Positions 51,693 through 60,970 of a stretch of DNA of 60,985 bases are shown piece by piece. Position numbers and translations under genes: made by a program. The first letter of the stretch is position 1. Every line of letters starts with the position of its first letter. This stretch comes from Deltaproteobacteria bacterium (GTDB lineage: Bacteria; UBA10199; SPLOWO2-01-44-7): NCBI GenBank assembly GCA_030648035.1, contig JAUSII010000116.1, positions 1 through 60,985 on the forward strand, written 5' to 3'. The notes beneath the pieces are model-generated. The model saw nothing but the letters and a program-made list of their open reading frames with translations, searched no databases and was not told where the DNA came from.

Positions 51693-53093
51693 ATGGGACG
51701 TCTTCCCTTTATAGTCACCCTCCGCTACGACAATCCTACCGACGACTTTGCCCCCTATGCCCCCCTCCACGACAGCTTCTTTCTCGACTCTTCCATGTCC
51801 ACTCCCGGACAGGGCCGGTTTTCGTTCTGGGGTTACAATCCCAAAATAAAATTTTCATCGCGAGGGGGGTTCGTCACGTTGCAGGGCCACACCACCATCG
51901 GGTCGCCTTATCTCGCACTCAAAGATCTCTATCAAAAAATTGTGAATCTCCCGATGGATCCCTATCTCCCCTTCTCCGGCGGGTTGGTCGGTTTTTTGGG
52001 ATATGAATGGGGCGCCGCACTCGAAAATATTCCGGCGGTCACAAACGGCGACAGCATCTCCACCCCCGATTGCCGCTTTGGTCTCTACGACACGATTGTC
52101 AGCTACGATTATCTGGAGGGGACCTGTTGGGTCTCCTCGTGGGGGCTGGATGAAAATCTGGAATGTGATGAAGATCTCGCCAAAGAGAGAGCGGAAAAAT
52201 TGGCGGAGCATTTGGAGGCAATGAGGAGAATTAAAAGCTATTCATCGGACATCGGACATCGGACATCGAACAATCCGGAATTCCGCTCCTCGTTCAACAA
52301 GGAGAGTTACATACGCGCGGTCGGGCGCGTGATGGATTATCTGCGCGCGGGAGATTGTTATCAGGTGAATCTTTCCCAGCGCTTCATGGCCGCGGCACCC
52401 TTTTCTCCTTGGGAACAATATCTTCGTCTGCGCAAAAATTCTCCGGCACCCTATTCCTCTTTTCTGCAATGCGAATCGTTTCAGATTCTCTCCACATCGC
52501 CCGAATGTTTTCTGCACGCCAAGGCCGATGGCGAAATGGTCACGCGACCGATCAAGGGGACAAGAAAACGGGGAGAAAATCCGATCGAAGATTTGAAATT
52601 GCGCAACGAACTTTTAAACAGTCCCAAAGACAATGCAGAATTGCTGATGATCACCGATCTGGAGCGAAACGATTTCGGGAAAATCTGCGTCCCCGGTTCA
52701 GTCGAGGTGCCGCAACTGCAGGGGATTGAAACATTTGCGCAGGTCCATCATCTCCTCTCGACTGTGAAAGGAAAAAGAAGATCCGACCTCGACGTGATCG
52801 ATTGCCTCGCGGCCCTCTCGCCCGGCGGCTCCATCACCGGCGCCCCAAAAATCCGCTCGATGCAAATTATCCAGGAGCTGGAAACCTGCCCGCGCGGCGT
52901 CTACACCGGCGCCATCGGATGGATCGGCCCCAACAACACCGCCCACTTCAACATCGCCATCCGCACCATGATTCTGCAAGACGCCACCGCCTTCTTCCAC
53001 GCCGGCGGCGGCATCGTCATCGACTCCGACCCAGAAGCCGAATACGAAGAGACCCTCACCAAAGCAAAAGGGATGTTTGAAGCGTTGATTTAA
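51693..53093 (+). CDS. pabB: aminodeoxychorismate synthase component I
   Basis: Chorismate-utilising enzyme making 4-amino-4-deoxychorismate for folate (466 residues). Conserved blocks: GGLVGFLGYEWG, AGDCYQVNLSQRF, STSPECFL, RPIKGTRKRGENP, ELLMITDLERNDFGKICVPGSV, SPGGSITGAPKIRSMQIIQELE and GGGIVIDSDPEAEYEETLTKAKGM. The GAPK and ERND motifs fit both PabB and TrpE; genome context (a PabC-like gene 2.5 kb downstream, no trp genes) favours PabB. Confidence 0.9.
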   Translation: MGRLPFIVTLRYDNPTDDFAPYAPLHDSFFLDSSMSTPGQGRFSFWGYNPKIKFSSRGGFVTLQGHTTIGSPYLALKDLYQKIVNLPMDPYLPFSGGLVGFLGYEWGAALENIPAVTNGDSISTPDCRFGLYDTIVSYDYLEGTCWVSSWGLDENLECDEDLAKERAEKLAEHLEAMRRIKSYSSDIGHRTSNNPEFRSSFNKESYIRAVGRVMDYLRAGDCYQVNLSQRFMAAAPFSPWEQYLRLRKNSPAPYSSFLQCESFQILSTSPECFLHAKADGEMVTRPIKGTRKRGENPIEDLKLRNELLNSPKDNAELLMITDLERNDFGKICVPGSVEVPQLQGIETFAQVHHLLSTVKGKRRSDLDVIDCLAALSPGGSITGAPKIRSMQIIQELETCPRGVYTGAIGWIGPNNTAHFNIAIRTMILQDATAFFHAGGGIVIDSDPEAEYEETLTKAKGMFEALI

Positions 53094-53104
53094 ATTTCTT
53101 TCCC

Positions 53105-53130
53105 TTGACTTGCATCATCCAATCCACATA
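53105..53130 (+). promoter_or_regulatory. possible promoter of the cobalamin-controlled operon
   Basis: TTGACT (53105-53110) followed by an imperfect -10 (ATAGAA, about 17 bases on). It would start transcription near 53140, just before the riboswitch. The -10 is weak. Confidence 0.35.
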
Positions 53131-53140
53131 GAAGCCCACG

Positions 53141-53260
53141 CATAGGTTTGGTGCCTTCTTTATGAAGGAGAATATGGGAAGCCGGTGTAAATCCGGCGCG
53201 GACCCGCCACTGTGAAGGGCAAATGCCCAAGCCAGGAGACCTGCCAAACTTGAAAAATAA
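53141..53260 (+). promoter_or_regulatory. cobalamin riboswitch
   Basis: The aptamer is recognisable from GGTTTGGTGCC, GAAGGAGAATATGGGAA, GCCGGTGTAAATCCGGC, GCGGACCCGCCACTGTGA and, at the end, AAGCCAGGAGACCTGCC (the B12 box and the conserved closing strand). Just downstream, 53265-53281 can form the hairpin CCTTCG-TGGAG-CGAGGG, which buries the GAGG ribosome site six bases before the ATG at 53287. That arrangement suits translational control: adenosylcobalamin would shut off the lipoprotein genes. Confidence 0.92.
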
Positions 53261-53286
53261 TTCCCCTTCGTGGAGCGAGGGCGATA

Positions 53287-54108
53287 ATGACAAAACACTT
53301 CCCAATTTTTTTCTTTTTATTTTCTCTGGCCGCGTGCGGGCATTCTTCCACACTTCTGCAAGGCGCTGACAATACGCCCGTCGTCGACAATTCGATTTCC
53401 TCCTCCAAAACAGATTGGCAGAAATTGAGAAACCTTGCGGCCGCCAATGCCAACACCAATCCACAAACACAACCGACATTGACACCGGTGAATACGTTTC
53501 AGGCTTTTCCGGAAAGCGACCCTGATAATTTGCTCGATGCCTTTATCCAGACCTTTGTTTTATTTGCGCCGGGACCCGGCTCCCGTTTTGGACAGGATTC
53601 GATGGAGACCTGGCTGTTGGGCCCCCCTTACGGCGGTGGATTTTATATTCAATCGGGCGATGTCGTTTCTCTGGGCAACGGCGGAGAAATTATTCTTGGC
53701 TTCCCCCGATATTTTCCGGTCAACGGTAGCGGTCCCGACTTTATTATTTTTGAAAATGCGTTTCAGCCGAGGGGAAGCACTTCTCTTTTTGCTGAACCGG
53801 CCATCGTCAGCGTCAGCCAGGATGGCATTAATTTTATTTCTTTCCCGTGCAATTTGAATCCGCCTTATGACGGATGCGCGGGAACGCACGCGGTCTATGC
53901 CAATCCCGATTTGAACGACTTGAACCCCAGAGACCCGGCCACCGCCGGTGGAGACGCTTTTGATCTGGCAGAAGTGGGGCTCCGCTATATTCAATTCATA
54001 AAAATAAAAGATTCGAATTTAAAACTGGCCGGCGATGGCGCTGTGCAAACGGGCCAAGCCGGATTTGATTTGGACGCGATTGCAATTGTGCATGGAGCGA
54101 AACCTTAA
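53287..54108 (+). CDS. cobalamin-regulated secreted lipoprotein
   Basis: A 273-residue lipoprotein (MTKHFPIFFFLFSLAACG, lipobox LAAC). The mature domain is beta-rich: VVSLGNGGEIILGFPRYFPVNGSGPDFIIFENAF, SVSQDGINFISFPCNLNPPYDGCAGTHAV, AGGDAFDLAEVGLRYIQFIKIKD (read in parts), a jelly-roll-like pattern. Proteins of this pattern are often found with cobalamin genes. The cobalamin riboswitch directly upstream implies repression by B12, so a role in binding or scavenging corrinoids at the cell surface is inferred. Confidence 0.8.
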   Translation: MTKHFPIFFFLFSLAACGHSSTLLQGADNTPVVDNSISSSKTDWQKLRNLAAANANTNPQTQPTLTPVNTFQAFPESDPDNLLDAFIQTFVLFAPGPGSRFGQDSMETWLLGPPYGGGFYIQSGDVVSLGNGGEIILGFPRYFPVNGSGPDFIIFENAFQPRGSTSLFAEPAIVSVSQDGINFISFPCNLNPPYDGCAGTHAVYANPDLNDLNPRDPATAGGDAFDLAEVGLRYIQFIKIKDSNLKLAGDGAVQTGQAGFDLDAIAIVHGAKP

Positions 54109-54133
54109 CGAAAAAAATAAAAAAGGAGAAATC

Positions 54134-55633
54134 ATGTTACAGATACTCGCAGCAGCAGCCGTAGCCATCTATGCTTACAGCTGTCAAAGTCCCGAAGAAA
54201 AAGAAGAATCACAGTCCACCAAACCGGGCCCCGACACGGATAACGGAACACCCGTAGCAACAGAGGAAGATGCTGGTACTCCCGTTGCACGCGATGCGAG
54301 CATCTCCACACCCGATGCCGGAGCCGCCGACGCCAGCATGATGGATGCGGGAGAAGAAGATGCCGGCACAAAATTGCCGACGCCTGTTTCAAAATATGTT
54401 CCCCCCGCGAATCCCGTTTTTCCCGCACTGACGACAGAAGGCATTTATCACCACTCCTTTCTGGAAGAGGGACAACTTTTTTCCGGCGTATTCCCTCTCT
54501 CATTCAAATGCAATGAAGCCAATACCAGCTGTTACTTTGGAGTGACCAACAAGGCCTATTCTTTTCCGGCAAACAATCTGCAAAATAACGATGCCATTCC
54601 CGTCACAGTGGCGGCCGATTTCTCGGCAGATATTGACGGACAAAATGCATTTGTTGCGGCCGTGCTCCAATCGGGAAATTATTATTACGGCCTCTATGAC
54701 AGCTTTGATCCCAATGCGGCGCCGGGCATTTCCATTCGCGACAATACCGGCAACAGCCTTGCCACCTATCATTTCCCCCTGGTGGGAGAGGTGCGCATGA
54801 CCACGCCCAATAGCATGATCGAGCTTTCAGACCAGATGTGGGTCAGCATCTCCAACTATGTCGGAGGGGATGATATCTATGGCCCGGGCAAAGTTTTTGT
54901 TCTGGATAAAAATGTGAATGGTACGCTGATGGAGGATCCCTCGAGAATTCCGTTAACCACCACGCAGTTGGATCCGCAGGCGATAGTTTCATGGAATAAC
55001 GGCACAAAAGATTACGTTTTGCTGACGAACACCGGCAAGGCGGAATATCAGGGCGCCATTCTCACCGAATCGGGCGTTGATGTTATCGACCCGGCGTCCA
55101 ACAAAATCGTGGCCAACATTCCACTCGGATTGGGAACGGCAAACAGTCTTGCCGTCACACCCGATGGAGCCGCCGCTTTTGTATCGAGCCAGACTCTTTC
55201 GAATATTTATGTGATCGACATGGAGCGGCTCAAAACAAAACTGGAGGCTCTCGATGCCTCTTCAGAAACGCCCGCCCGACTGGAAGATGTGGTTGTGGCA
55301 GATGCCACCAACGCCGTTGCCATCAATGGCTCTGGTGAGGCATTCACCACGTCCCTGTTTTATGACGATAGAACAAAGTCTCTTGTTCTTTCTTCCAACA
55401 ATGATGGAATGCTCATTCAACTGAACGCCGATTACAGCACCATCCCGGGAGTGGGCATTCTCCTCGGAGAAAATTTTGGTCAGGTGATGGGAGAATATGC
55501 CTGCGCCACAGATCAGGCGATGTATTGTTCTTCTGCCAGTTTGTTACAGGGTGGTGTTGGTGCCTTGACCAGTCTGCCGGTAACAGTTACTTATGTGCCG
55601 AATGAAAGCCTGGCTGAACAACCGACTCATTGA
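54134..55633 (+). CDS. beta-propeller lipoprotein, BtuG-like candidate
   Basis: About 499 residues. The N-terminus MLQILAAAAVAIYAYSC is a short lipoprotein signal, followed by an Asp/Ala/Gly-rich linker (DAGTPVARDASISTPDAG, ASMMDAGEEDAG). The rest has YVTN-type propeller blades (VDVIDPASNKIVANIPLGLGTANSLAVTPDGAAAFVSSQTLSNIYVIDMERL, read in parts). The ATG at 54134 has AAGGAG just upstream. It is the second gene behind the cobalamin riboswitch (25-base gap). Bacteroides BtuG, a propeller lipoprotein that captures B12 with BtuB, is the closest functional analogy; this is inference, as no btuB is in the window. Confidence 0.75.
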   Translation: MLQILAAAAVAIYAYSCQSPEEKEESQSTKPGPDTDNGTPVATEEDAGTPVARDASISTPDAGAADASMMDAGEEDAGTKLPTPVSKYVPPANPVFPALTTEGIYHHSFLEEGQLFSGVFPLSFKCNEANTSCYFGVTNKAYSFPANNLQNNDAIPVTVAADFSADIDGQNAFVAAVLQSGNYYYGLYDSFDPNAAPGISIRDNTGNSLATYHFPLVGEVRMTTPNSMIELSDQMWVSISNYVGGDDIYGPGKVFVLDKNVNGTLMEDPSRIPLTTTQLDPQAIVSWNNGTKDYVLLTNTGKAEYQGAILTESGVDVIDPASNKIVANIPLGLGTANSLAVTPDGAAAFVSSQTLSNIYVIDMERLKTKLEALDASSETPARLEDVVVADATNAVAINGSGEAFTTSLFYDDRTKSLVLSSNNDGMLIQLNADYSTIPGVGILLGENFGQVMGEYACATDQAMYCSSASLLQGGVGALTSLPVTVTYVPNESLAEQPTH

Positions 55634-56414
55634 CGAAGAAGAAGCAACGGTCTCCATTTTTGACCGGAGCTATCTCTACGGCGAAGGGGTTTTTGAAACA
55701 CTGCGGGTCTACGAAAGTAGGCCCGCTTTTTTTTCGCTTCATTATAAGAGGCTTAAAAAAAACTGCCGCAGGTTGGGCATCCCTCTCCCACTTTCGGAAA
55801 AAAAATTGGAGACAACAGTGCTTCGCCTTTTGAAAGCAAACCATCTCAAAGAAACAGTGGTGCGCATCACCTTGAGCACCACAAACATCTCCATTTTCTG
55901 CCGTCCCATCCATATCGATCCCAAATTATTTCAAAGGGGAGTCAAAGTTTTACCGCTGAAATCCCTTTGCAACGACTCCCCCGCTGTTGCCGGTATCAAA
56001 TCGACCAGCTACCTGACCAAAATGCTCGCGCGTGCAGAGGGCGATCACGCGGGGGCGCACGATGCCCTGCTCAAAAACAGCAGAGGCCATTGGGTGGAAG
56101 GGAGTCGCACCAATTTTTTTATCATTGTAAAAGGGGTGGTGATCACACCGCCGCAAAGCGACGGCCTTTTGAAAGGGATCACGCGTGAAGTCGTTTTAAA
56201 AATACTGAAGCAGAAAAAAATAAAACATCGTGAAGCCCATATTACCGATTCACTTCTTAAAAAAGCCGACGAAATTTTTCTGACCGGCTCCACCAGCGAA
56301 GTTCTACCCGTTCGTGAAATCATTGGACTCTGGAAAAAACAAATCCAAAAAAAAACCCTCACCTTCCAGATCAGAAAATATTATCTGACTCTTTTTCAAC
56401 AACAGGTAAAATAA
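55602..56414 (+). CDS. pabC: class IV aminotransferase, 4-amino-4-deoxychorismate lyase-like
   Basis: PLP-dependent class IV enzyme of 270 residues. Signatures: SIFDRSYLYGEGVFETLRVYE at the start, the PLP lysine in GIKSTSYLTKML (about residue 130), HDALLKNSRGHWVEGSRTNFFII and EIFLTGSTSEVLPV. With pabB upstream the likely role is formation of p-aminobenzoate for folate. D-amino-acid or branched-chain aminotransferase remain possible. Its start overlaps the end of the propeller lipoprotein gene by 32 bases, so it may be read from the cobalamin-controlled transcript. Confidence 0.82.
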   Translation: MKAWLNNRLIDEEEATVSIFDRSYLYGEGVFETLRVYESRPAFFSLHYKRLKKNCRRLGIPLPLSEKKLETTVLRLLKANHLKETVVRITLSTTNISIFCRPIHIDPKLFQRGVKVLPLKSLCNDSPAVAGIKSTSYLTKMLARAEGDHAGAHDALLKNSRGHWVEGSRTNFFIIVKGVVITPPQSDGLLKGITREVVLKILKQKKIKHREAHITDSLLKKADEIFLTGSTSEVLPVREIIGLWKKQIQKKTLTFQIRKYYLTLFQQQVK

Positions 56415-56456
56415 ACCTCATTTCAATTTGATGGCTAAATGGATACAATCGCGGAA

Positions 56457-58625
56457 ATGAAAAGATATTTTTCTTTTATTGCTCTCTTCTGCCTCATGCA
56501 GGGATGCGGAGGTTCAACCACTGCAGATGGGGTCGCCAGCTCGGGGGCCGCGGCCACCGTTTCCATAGTCGTTGACAACCCCAACATCAGCGATTCTTCC
56601 ACGGGGAAATCTGTCGGCAAGTCAGTCGATGTCGCGGTGAACTACTCTCCCGTGGAGGACTACTCCAACATGTCTGTTTCAAAAGCAGTGTTGAGCTCGC
56701 TGGCTCCGAGCACTTGCACCCTGACTTTTTCCGGCGCCGATTTTACCACATTTACCGCGTCATTCTCTCTTCCCTCGGGGGCCTCCAGCGTAACAGCTAC
56801 ACTCCCATTAACAGCGGGTTCCAGCAGAACAATCTGCGTCAGTTGTCCCGATTCCAGCGGCACTACCAATGGCATTGAAGTCGGCTACAATGCCTGCACC
56901 ACAACTGATCTGGCCGCCGGAGCCAATTCCGTTTCGATGAGCACCAAATTTCTCAACATGATCACCGACGATACTTCTGTTTTGAACTTCGCCCGCATCA
57001 ACCAGGAAAGTTCATCGCAAACCAAAATCCAGCTCGCCTTCGGCTCGGTTCTGACGGACGCCCAAAAGACCGCCATGAAATGCATTGTTGAACTCGACCG
57101 GAGCGGAAGCGGAACCAGTTTCGGTTCGATTGATCCGGATCAAAGCAACGGATTTACATCAGCCACAACCGGTAGCAGACCCAATCCCTATTTTTTAATC
57201 ACCGGAGGGGTATCCAGACCTGTGGCTCTTTTTTATGATCAATACGACTATCTCTATATGAGACCGACGGCGGCATGGAGCACCACCGACAGCGGCAACA
57301 CCATGGCGGTCATTACCTACGGCATCACACAGAATAAAACTTCGGTAGACACCGACCAGAAAGGTCAGTGGGCGGTGCTCTGCTCACTCACGGGCGTCAC
57401 TCCATGGGACCGCGCACCGAACAGCGGTTATGCAAAATTTGATTTGAGTCCAAACACGAATATTTCCACCGACACCATCGCCTCCGACGGCGGCTCCTGC
57501 ACAGAGGCTCGCTCGGGGGAAACCTGTCTCTCTGGAATTTGCGGTTCGACCAGCAAATGCGTAGCGATCCGCCCGGGAACACAGGGGCATGGTCGTCTTC
57601 TGGCCGGGCCTGATTTTGGAACTACAACGGCCGATAGTACCGACGGAACGGGAACAGCGGCCCGGTTTTCAAGCCCAAGACAAGCTTGTGCCTCACCCGA
57701 TGGCGTCAACGTTTTTGTAACCGATGGAATCAATCATACCATCCGCCAGATTGTTTATTCCACAGGTGTGGTCACTACCTTGGCCGGAACTGCAGGAATC
57801 AACGGATCAACGAATGCCACCGGAGCCGCGGCCCGCTTTAGTACGCCGGTTGGGTGCGTGGTCGACTCGACCGGCGCCAATATTTACGTGGCTGAATTTG
57901 GCAACAATATGGTGCGCAAAGTGGTTGTCTCAACAGGCGTCGTCACTCTGGTGGCCGGATCGGGAACTGGCACAAGAACAGACGGCACCGGCGCGGGCGC
58001 CTCCTTCAACCAACCCTACGGCATCGCCATTGATAATGCCGGAAACAATCTCTACGTCACGGAACACAGTTCAAATTCGGTCCGCCAAATCGTGATCAGT
58101 TCGGGAGTAGTTACAACTCTGGCCGTATTTTCGGAATCTGTAGATCTGAACTGCCCACACGGCATCGATATCGATTCAACCGACACTTATTTGTATGTAG
58201 CCAATAATGCTTGCGGATCAGTCTCCGGAAATACCATCGCCCGTATCAACACGAGCACCGGAGCTACCAGCACTATTGCGGGAGCCGGAGGACTCGGAAA
58301 TGCCAACGCAACCGGTAGCCTCTTAAGCATGACCTTCCGCGGTGCCGAAGGCATCGCGGTCCATCCCGGTGATCAAGGGATTTATGTGTCAGAAGCTCAA
58401 GGAGACCGCATCCGAATGCTGAATTTGGAAACTGGAATCAGTTACACAATATCAGGCTCCGAAGATGGAAGTGCGGGGGACGAGTGGTCGGGATCGGGAA
58501 CCGGTTCCCTCTACAGCAACCCGGCACTGATATCGATCGACGCCACCGGCTCTATTCTTTACGTGGCCGATCAGAGCAATAACAAAATCCGCAAAATCAC
58601 ACAAAATTCGTCGGATCCCAGTTAA
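56457..58625 (+). CDS. NHL-repeat lipoprotein
   Basis: About 722 residues. Lipoprotein signal MKRYFSFIALFCLMQGC; a Ser/Thr/Gly-rich N-terminal half with Cys pairs (TICVSCPD, CTTTDLA); a small Cys-rich spot (CTEARSGETCLSGICGSTSKC); then about six NHL/YVTN-like blades (VFVTDGINHTIRQIVYSTGVVTTLAG, IYVAEFGNNMVRKVVVSTGVVTLVAG, LYVTEHSSNSVRQIV ...). Such surface beta-propellers mediate binding; ligand unknown. The frame opens at 56439 but MKRYF at 56457 begins the signal peptide. Confidence 0.82.
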   Translation: MKRYFSFIALFCLMQGCGGSTTADGVASSGAAATVSIVVDNPNISDSSTGKSVGKSVDVAVNYSPVEDYSNMSVSKAVLSSLAPSTCTLTFSGADFTTFTASFSLPSGASSVTATLPLTAGSSRTICVSCPDSSGTTNGIEVGYNACTTTDLAAGANSVSMSTKFLNMITDDTSVLNFARINQESSSQTKIQLAFGSVLTDAQKTAMKCIVELDRSGSGTSFGSIDPDQSNGFTSATTGSRPNPYFLITGGVSRPVALFYDQYDYLYMRPTAAWSTTDSGNTMAVITYGITQNKTSVDTDQKGQWAVLCSLTGVTPWDRAPNSGYAKFDLSPNTNISTDTIASDGGSCTEARSGETCLSGICGSTSKCVAIRPGTQGHGRLLAGPDFGTTTADSTDGTGTAARFSSPRQACASPDGVNVFVTDGINHTIRQIVYSTGVVTTLAGTAGINGSTNATGAAARFSTPVGCVVDSTGANIYVAEFGNNMVRKVVVSTGVVTLVAGSGTGTRTDGTGAGASFNQPYGIAIDNAGNNLYVTEHSSNSVRQIVISSGVVTTLAVFSESVDLNCPHGIDIDSTDTYLYVANNACGSVSGNTIARINTSTGATSTIAGAGGLGNANATGSLLSMTFRGAEGIAVHPGDQGIYVSEAQGDRIRMLNLETGISYTISGSEDGSAGDEWSGSGTGSLYSNPALISIDATGSILYVADQSNNKIRKITQNSSDPS

Positions 58626-58748
58626 ACTGGTGACCTTCAATGCGTCAAAATTTTATGACAAGTTTTTGACAAGGAAGTAAAAAGTGACCTGTTTTATGCC
58701 AGATAATAAAATCATATTTAATACAATGCATCTAACCTCAAAATATTT

Positions 58749-58764
58749 TGGCACAGCGATTGCT
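58749..58764 (+). promoter_or_regulatory. sigma54 (-24/-12) promoter
   Basis: TGGCAC, 5 bases, TTGCT: a full match to the sigma54 consensus TGGCAC-N5-TTGC(A/T). It lies 32 bases before the ATG of the last gene, so transcription would start around 58776. An enhancer-binding activator would be required; the 120 bases upstream hold no obvious perfect inverted repeat. Confidence 0.75.
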
Positions 58765-58795
58765 TCTATCGTCTCGTGGGAAAAGGGGGATGTTA

Positions 58796-60970
58796 ATGAA
58801 AACGACGCCATACTTACATCACATCATTAAGCTGGGAGCCTTACTGTTAATCCCGTGGGTATTCATTTCTTGCGGGGGAGCTGATACTGGATCTTCGGCG
58901 ACAACGGGGACCACGACCGTGACGGGTACCGGTGGATCGGTATCACTCACCGGATCGGTGGAAGAACCCTCCACGGTATCTGCCAGCGTGAGCGTCGGAG
59001 CAAGCGCCTCCAAATCAGTTAATTCCGGATCCTCCGATGAAGGGGCATCGGGTTTCAGCGTCAGCAAGGCTTCGTCAAGTGAACAAGATGCACCCAAACC
59101 CCTTCTCATCGTCAGCAAAGCGACAGTCGAACTCCCCGCCAGCGGTGGCAGTTGCACAGCAAAAACCCCTGGAGGGACGTCTCTGGATACGGGAAGTATT
59201 TCTGCCACTGGAGCCTTCTCCGGTTTGTCCATCGATCCGACCGCCCTCGATACAACAAAACAGGTTCTGATTGATTGCACGACCGCCAATAACAAACGCT
59301 TCACAACCATGTGCGACGCCACTACCACAGACGGCGTGACCAGCATTAATTGCGGCACGATGAATTCCGATTCAACCCTCTCCGTCCAACAGATCTATTT
59401 TCAGGGAGATGCCAATTGTACCCCCGCCGACCCGTCAGCTTGTGCGGCTCAATTTGCCAGCGGTGCTATCAAACCGTTGGCCCTTTTTCAGACATTCCAA
59501 AAAACATATGATGTGAGCTCCACAGCGGGTTCCGACACGGCGGCCAGCGCCATGCAGTCGATGCGCAAGGCCTGGAGAGCGGCCATGGCCAACGGAACGC
59601 CCTCTTTTGGTGATATCAATTCCGCACTCGGAGGGGGAGGCATCATCAACACATGGAAAGCATTCGATCCAGACTTGAGCGCCATAGATATGAGTGCCGC
59701 CATGACCCAGATCCAGAGTTATATGCCAGCCTGTGCCAAAACATTTGCCGACAGCACGACCTTCACGAAATATTCCAGTGCGGGTAGTGCGGGCTGGGGC
59801 GCTGCCGCTCAATACTTTAGCAAACAGACCTCCACAGAACTGGCCAATGGCATTGCCAGGCCGGAAATTTTTCAGGGTGTTATGAACCAATATGCAACCG
59901 ACTATTCGAACGGGAATACCGCCGCTTTCAACACCATGTCCAACGGGGGAGCGGCCAGAATGATGGGACAGATGGCTGGAAAATGCTCTGTGTCTGATCT
60001 CTCTGGAAAATACGATGAGATGCAGAAGATGGTCGATGCCCAAGCTTCCAGTTTCGGCGCACTGACCTCTGCCCAGATGGCCTCCATGGGAGAAGCCTTT
60101 TGCAATACCCTCAAAGGAGCCGACAGCGCGGCCAAACTGTTACTGATCAACAACGATCCGGGATCCTATGCGGGGAGAATGTTTGCCAACCCGGATGCAT
60201 ATACCGGAGCTTCCGGGGGCGACACGGTTGGCAACATATTCACATTAGGCCAGCAGGGTTTCACTTTGACCAACATGGTCCCCTGCCAGACTTCTGATCA
60301 ATGCCCTTCCGGACAGTCTTGCGGCGGATTCAATAATTGCGTCTCTTCAGTCACCTGTAGTTCTTCATGCGGGTTTGGTTCTCTCTGTGCGAGTAATGGC
60401 GCCTGCACTACAGGGTGTTGTGGAAGCGGATGTAGCGGTAATGGCAGTTGCATTTTTCCGGCGGGCGTTTCGGGTGGCGGCGCGGTTTTGAAAGGACTAG
60501 GAGTCGCCTGCACTGCCAACAGCGAATGTTATTCCAGCAATTGTCTCAATAGCACTTGCTCCTACTACGGGGACGCCAGCCTTCTGGCCAATGGAGTGGC
60601 CTGCACCACCAATGGCCAGTGTTCTTCTGGCAATTGTGAAAGTTCCCTTTGTGCCGCGGTTGTGGGCTATCCGCGCACACTTATATGGACCACAAAAGTG
60701 ACTGGCACCACTCCCGATCCATGCGATGGAGGAACTGTCAAATTTAAACTCATTCAAAGCAGTGCTACGGCCGGAATAATGTATCAACATAACGGCGCTG
60801 ATGATTTCAACGGTGGAGATTCGGCCACAGAGAGTGTCATTACCAGTTCAACGGCCAGTGGTGGAAACATCACGGTGGGTTCTGGAGGAGCGGCGGGCAT
60901 AGGAACCTTTGCAACCGCCCAACTCAACCTCAATTACAGCGACATCTGCCTTAGACGCTATACTCCGTGA
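58796..60970 (+). CDS. large Cys-rich lipoprotein under sigma54 control
   Basis: About 724 residues. Lipoprotein signal MKTTPYLHHIIKLGALLLIPWVFISC (lipobox FISC). GGGGG lies six bases upstream of the ATG at 58796; the frame opens at 58748, inside the sigma54 promoter. Residues 20-110 are Ser/Thr/Gly/Val-rich. The middle has helical, Ala-rich segments (LANGIARPEIFQGVMNQYATDY). A Cys-rich part follows (CQTSDQCPSGQSCGG ... CTTGCCGSGCSGNGSC), including two CxxNxxCxSxxC units (CTANSECYSSNC, CTTNGQCSSGNC) common in myxobacterial surface proteins. The end is beta-rich. No function known; probably an exposed adhesin or sensor. Confidence 0.8.
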   Translation: MKTTPYLHHIIKLGALLLIPWVFISCGGADTGSSATTGTTTVTGTGGSVSLTGSVEEPSTVSASVSVGASASKSVNSGSSDEGASGFSVSKASSSEQDAPKPLLIVSKATVELPASGGSCTAKTPGGTSLDTGSISATGAFSGLSIDPTALDTTKQVLIDCTTANNKRFTTMCDATTTDGVTSINCGTMNSDSTLSVQQIYFQGDANCTPADPSACAAQFASGAIKPLALFQTFQKTYDVSSTAGSDTAASAMQSMRKAWRAAMANGTPSFGDINSALGGGGIINTWKAFDPDLSAIDMSAAMTQIQSYMPACAKTFADSTTFTKYSSAGSAGWGAAAQYFSKQTSTELANGIARPEIFQGVMNQYATDYSNGNTAAFNTMSNGGAARMMGQMAGKCSVSDLSGKYDEMQKMVDAQASSFGALTSAQMASMGEAFCNTLKGADSAAKLLLINNDPGSYAGRMFANPDAYTGASGGDTVGNIFTLGQQGFTLTNMVPCQTSDQCPSGQSCGGFNNCVSSVTCSSSCGFGSLCASNGACTTGCCGSGCSGNGSCIFPAGVSGGGAVLKGLGVACTANSECYSSNCLNSTCSYYGDASLLANGVACTTNGQCSSGNCESSLCAAVVGYPRTLIWTTKVTGTTPDPCDGGTVKFKLIQSSATAGIMYQHNGADDFNGGDSATESVITSSTASGGNITVGSGGAAGIGTFATAQLNLNYSDICLRRYTP

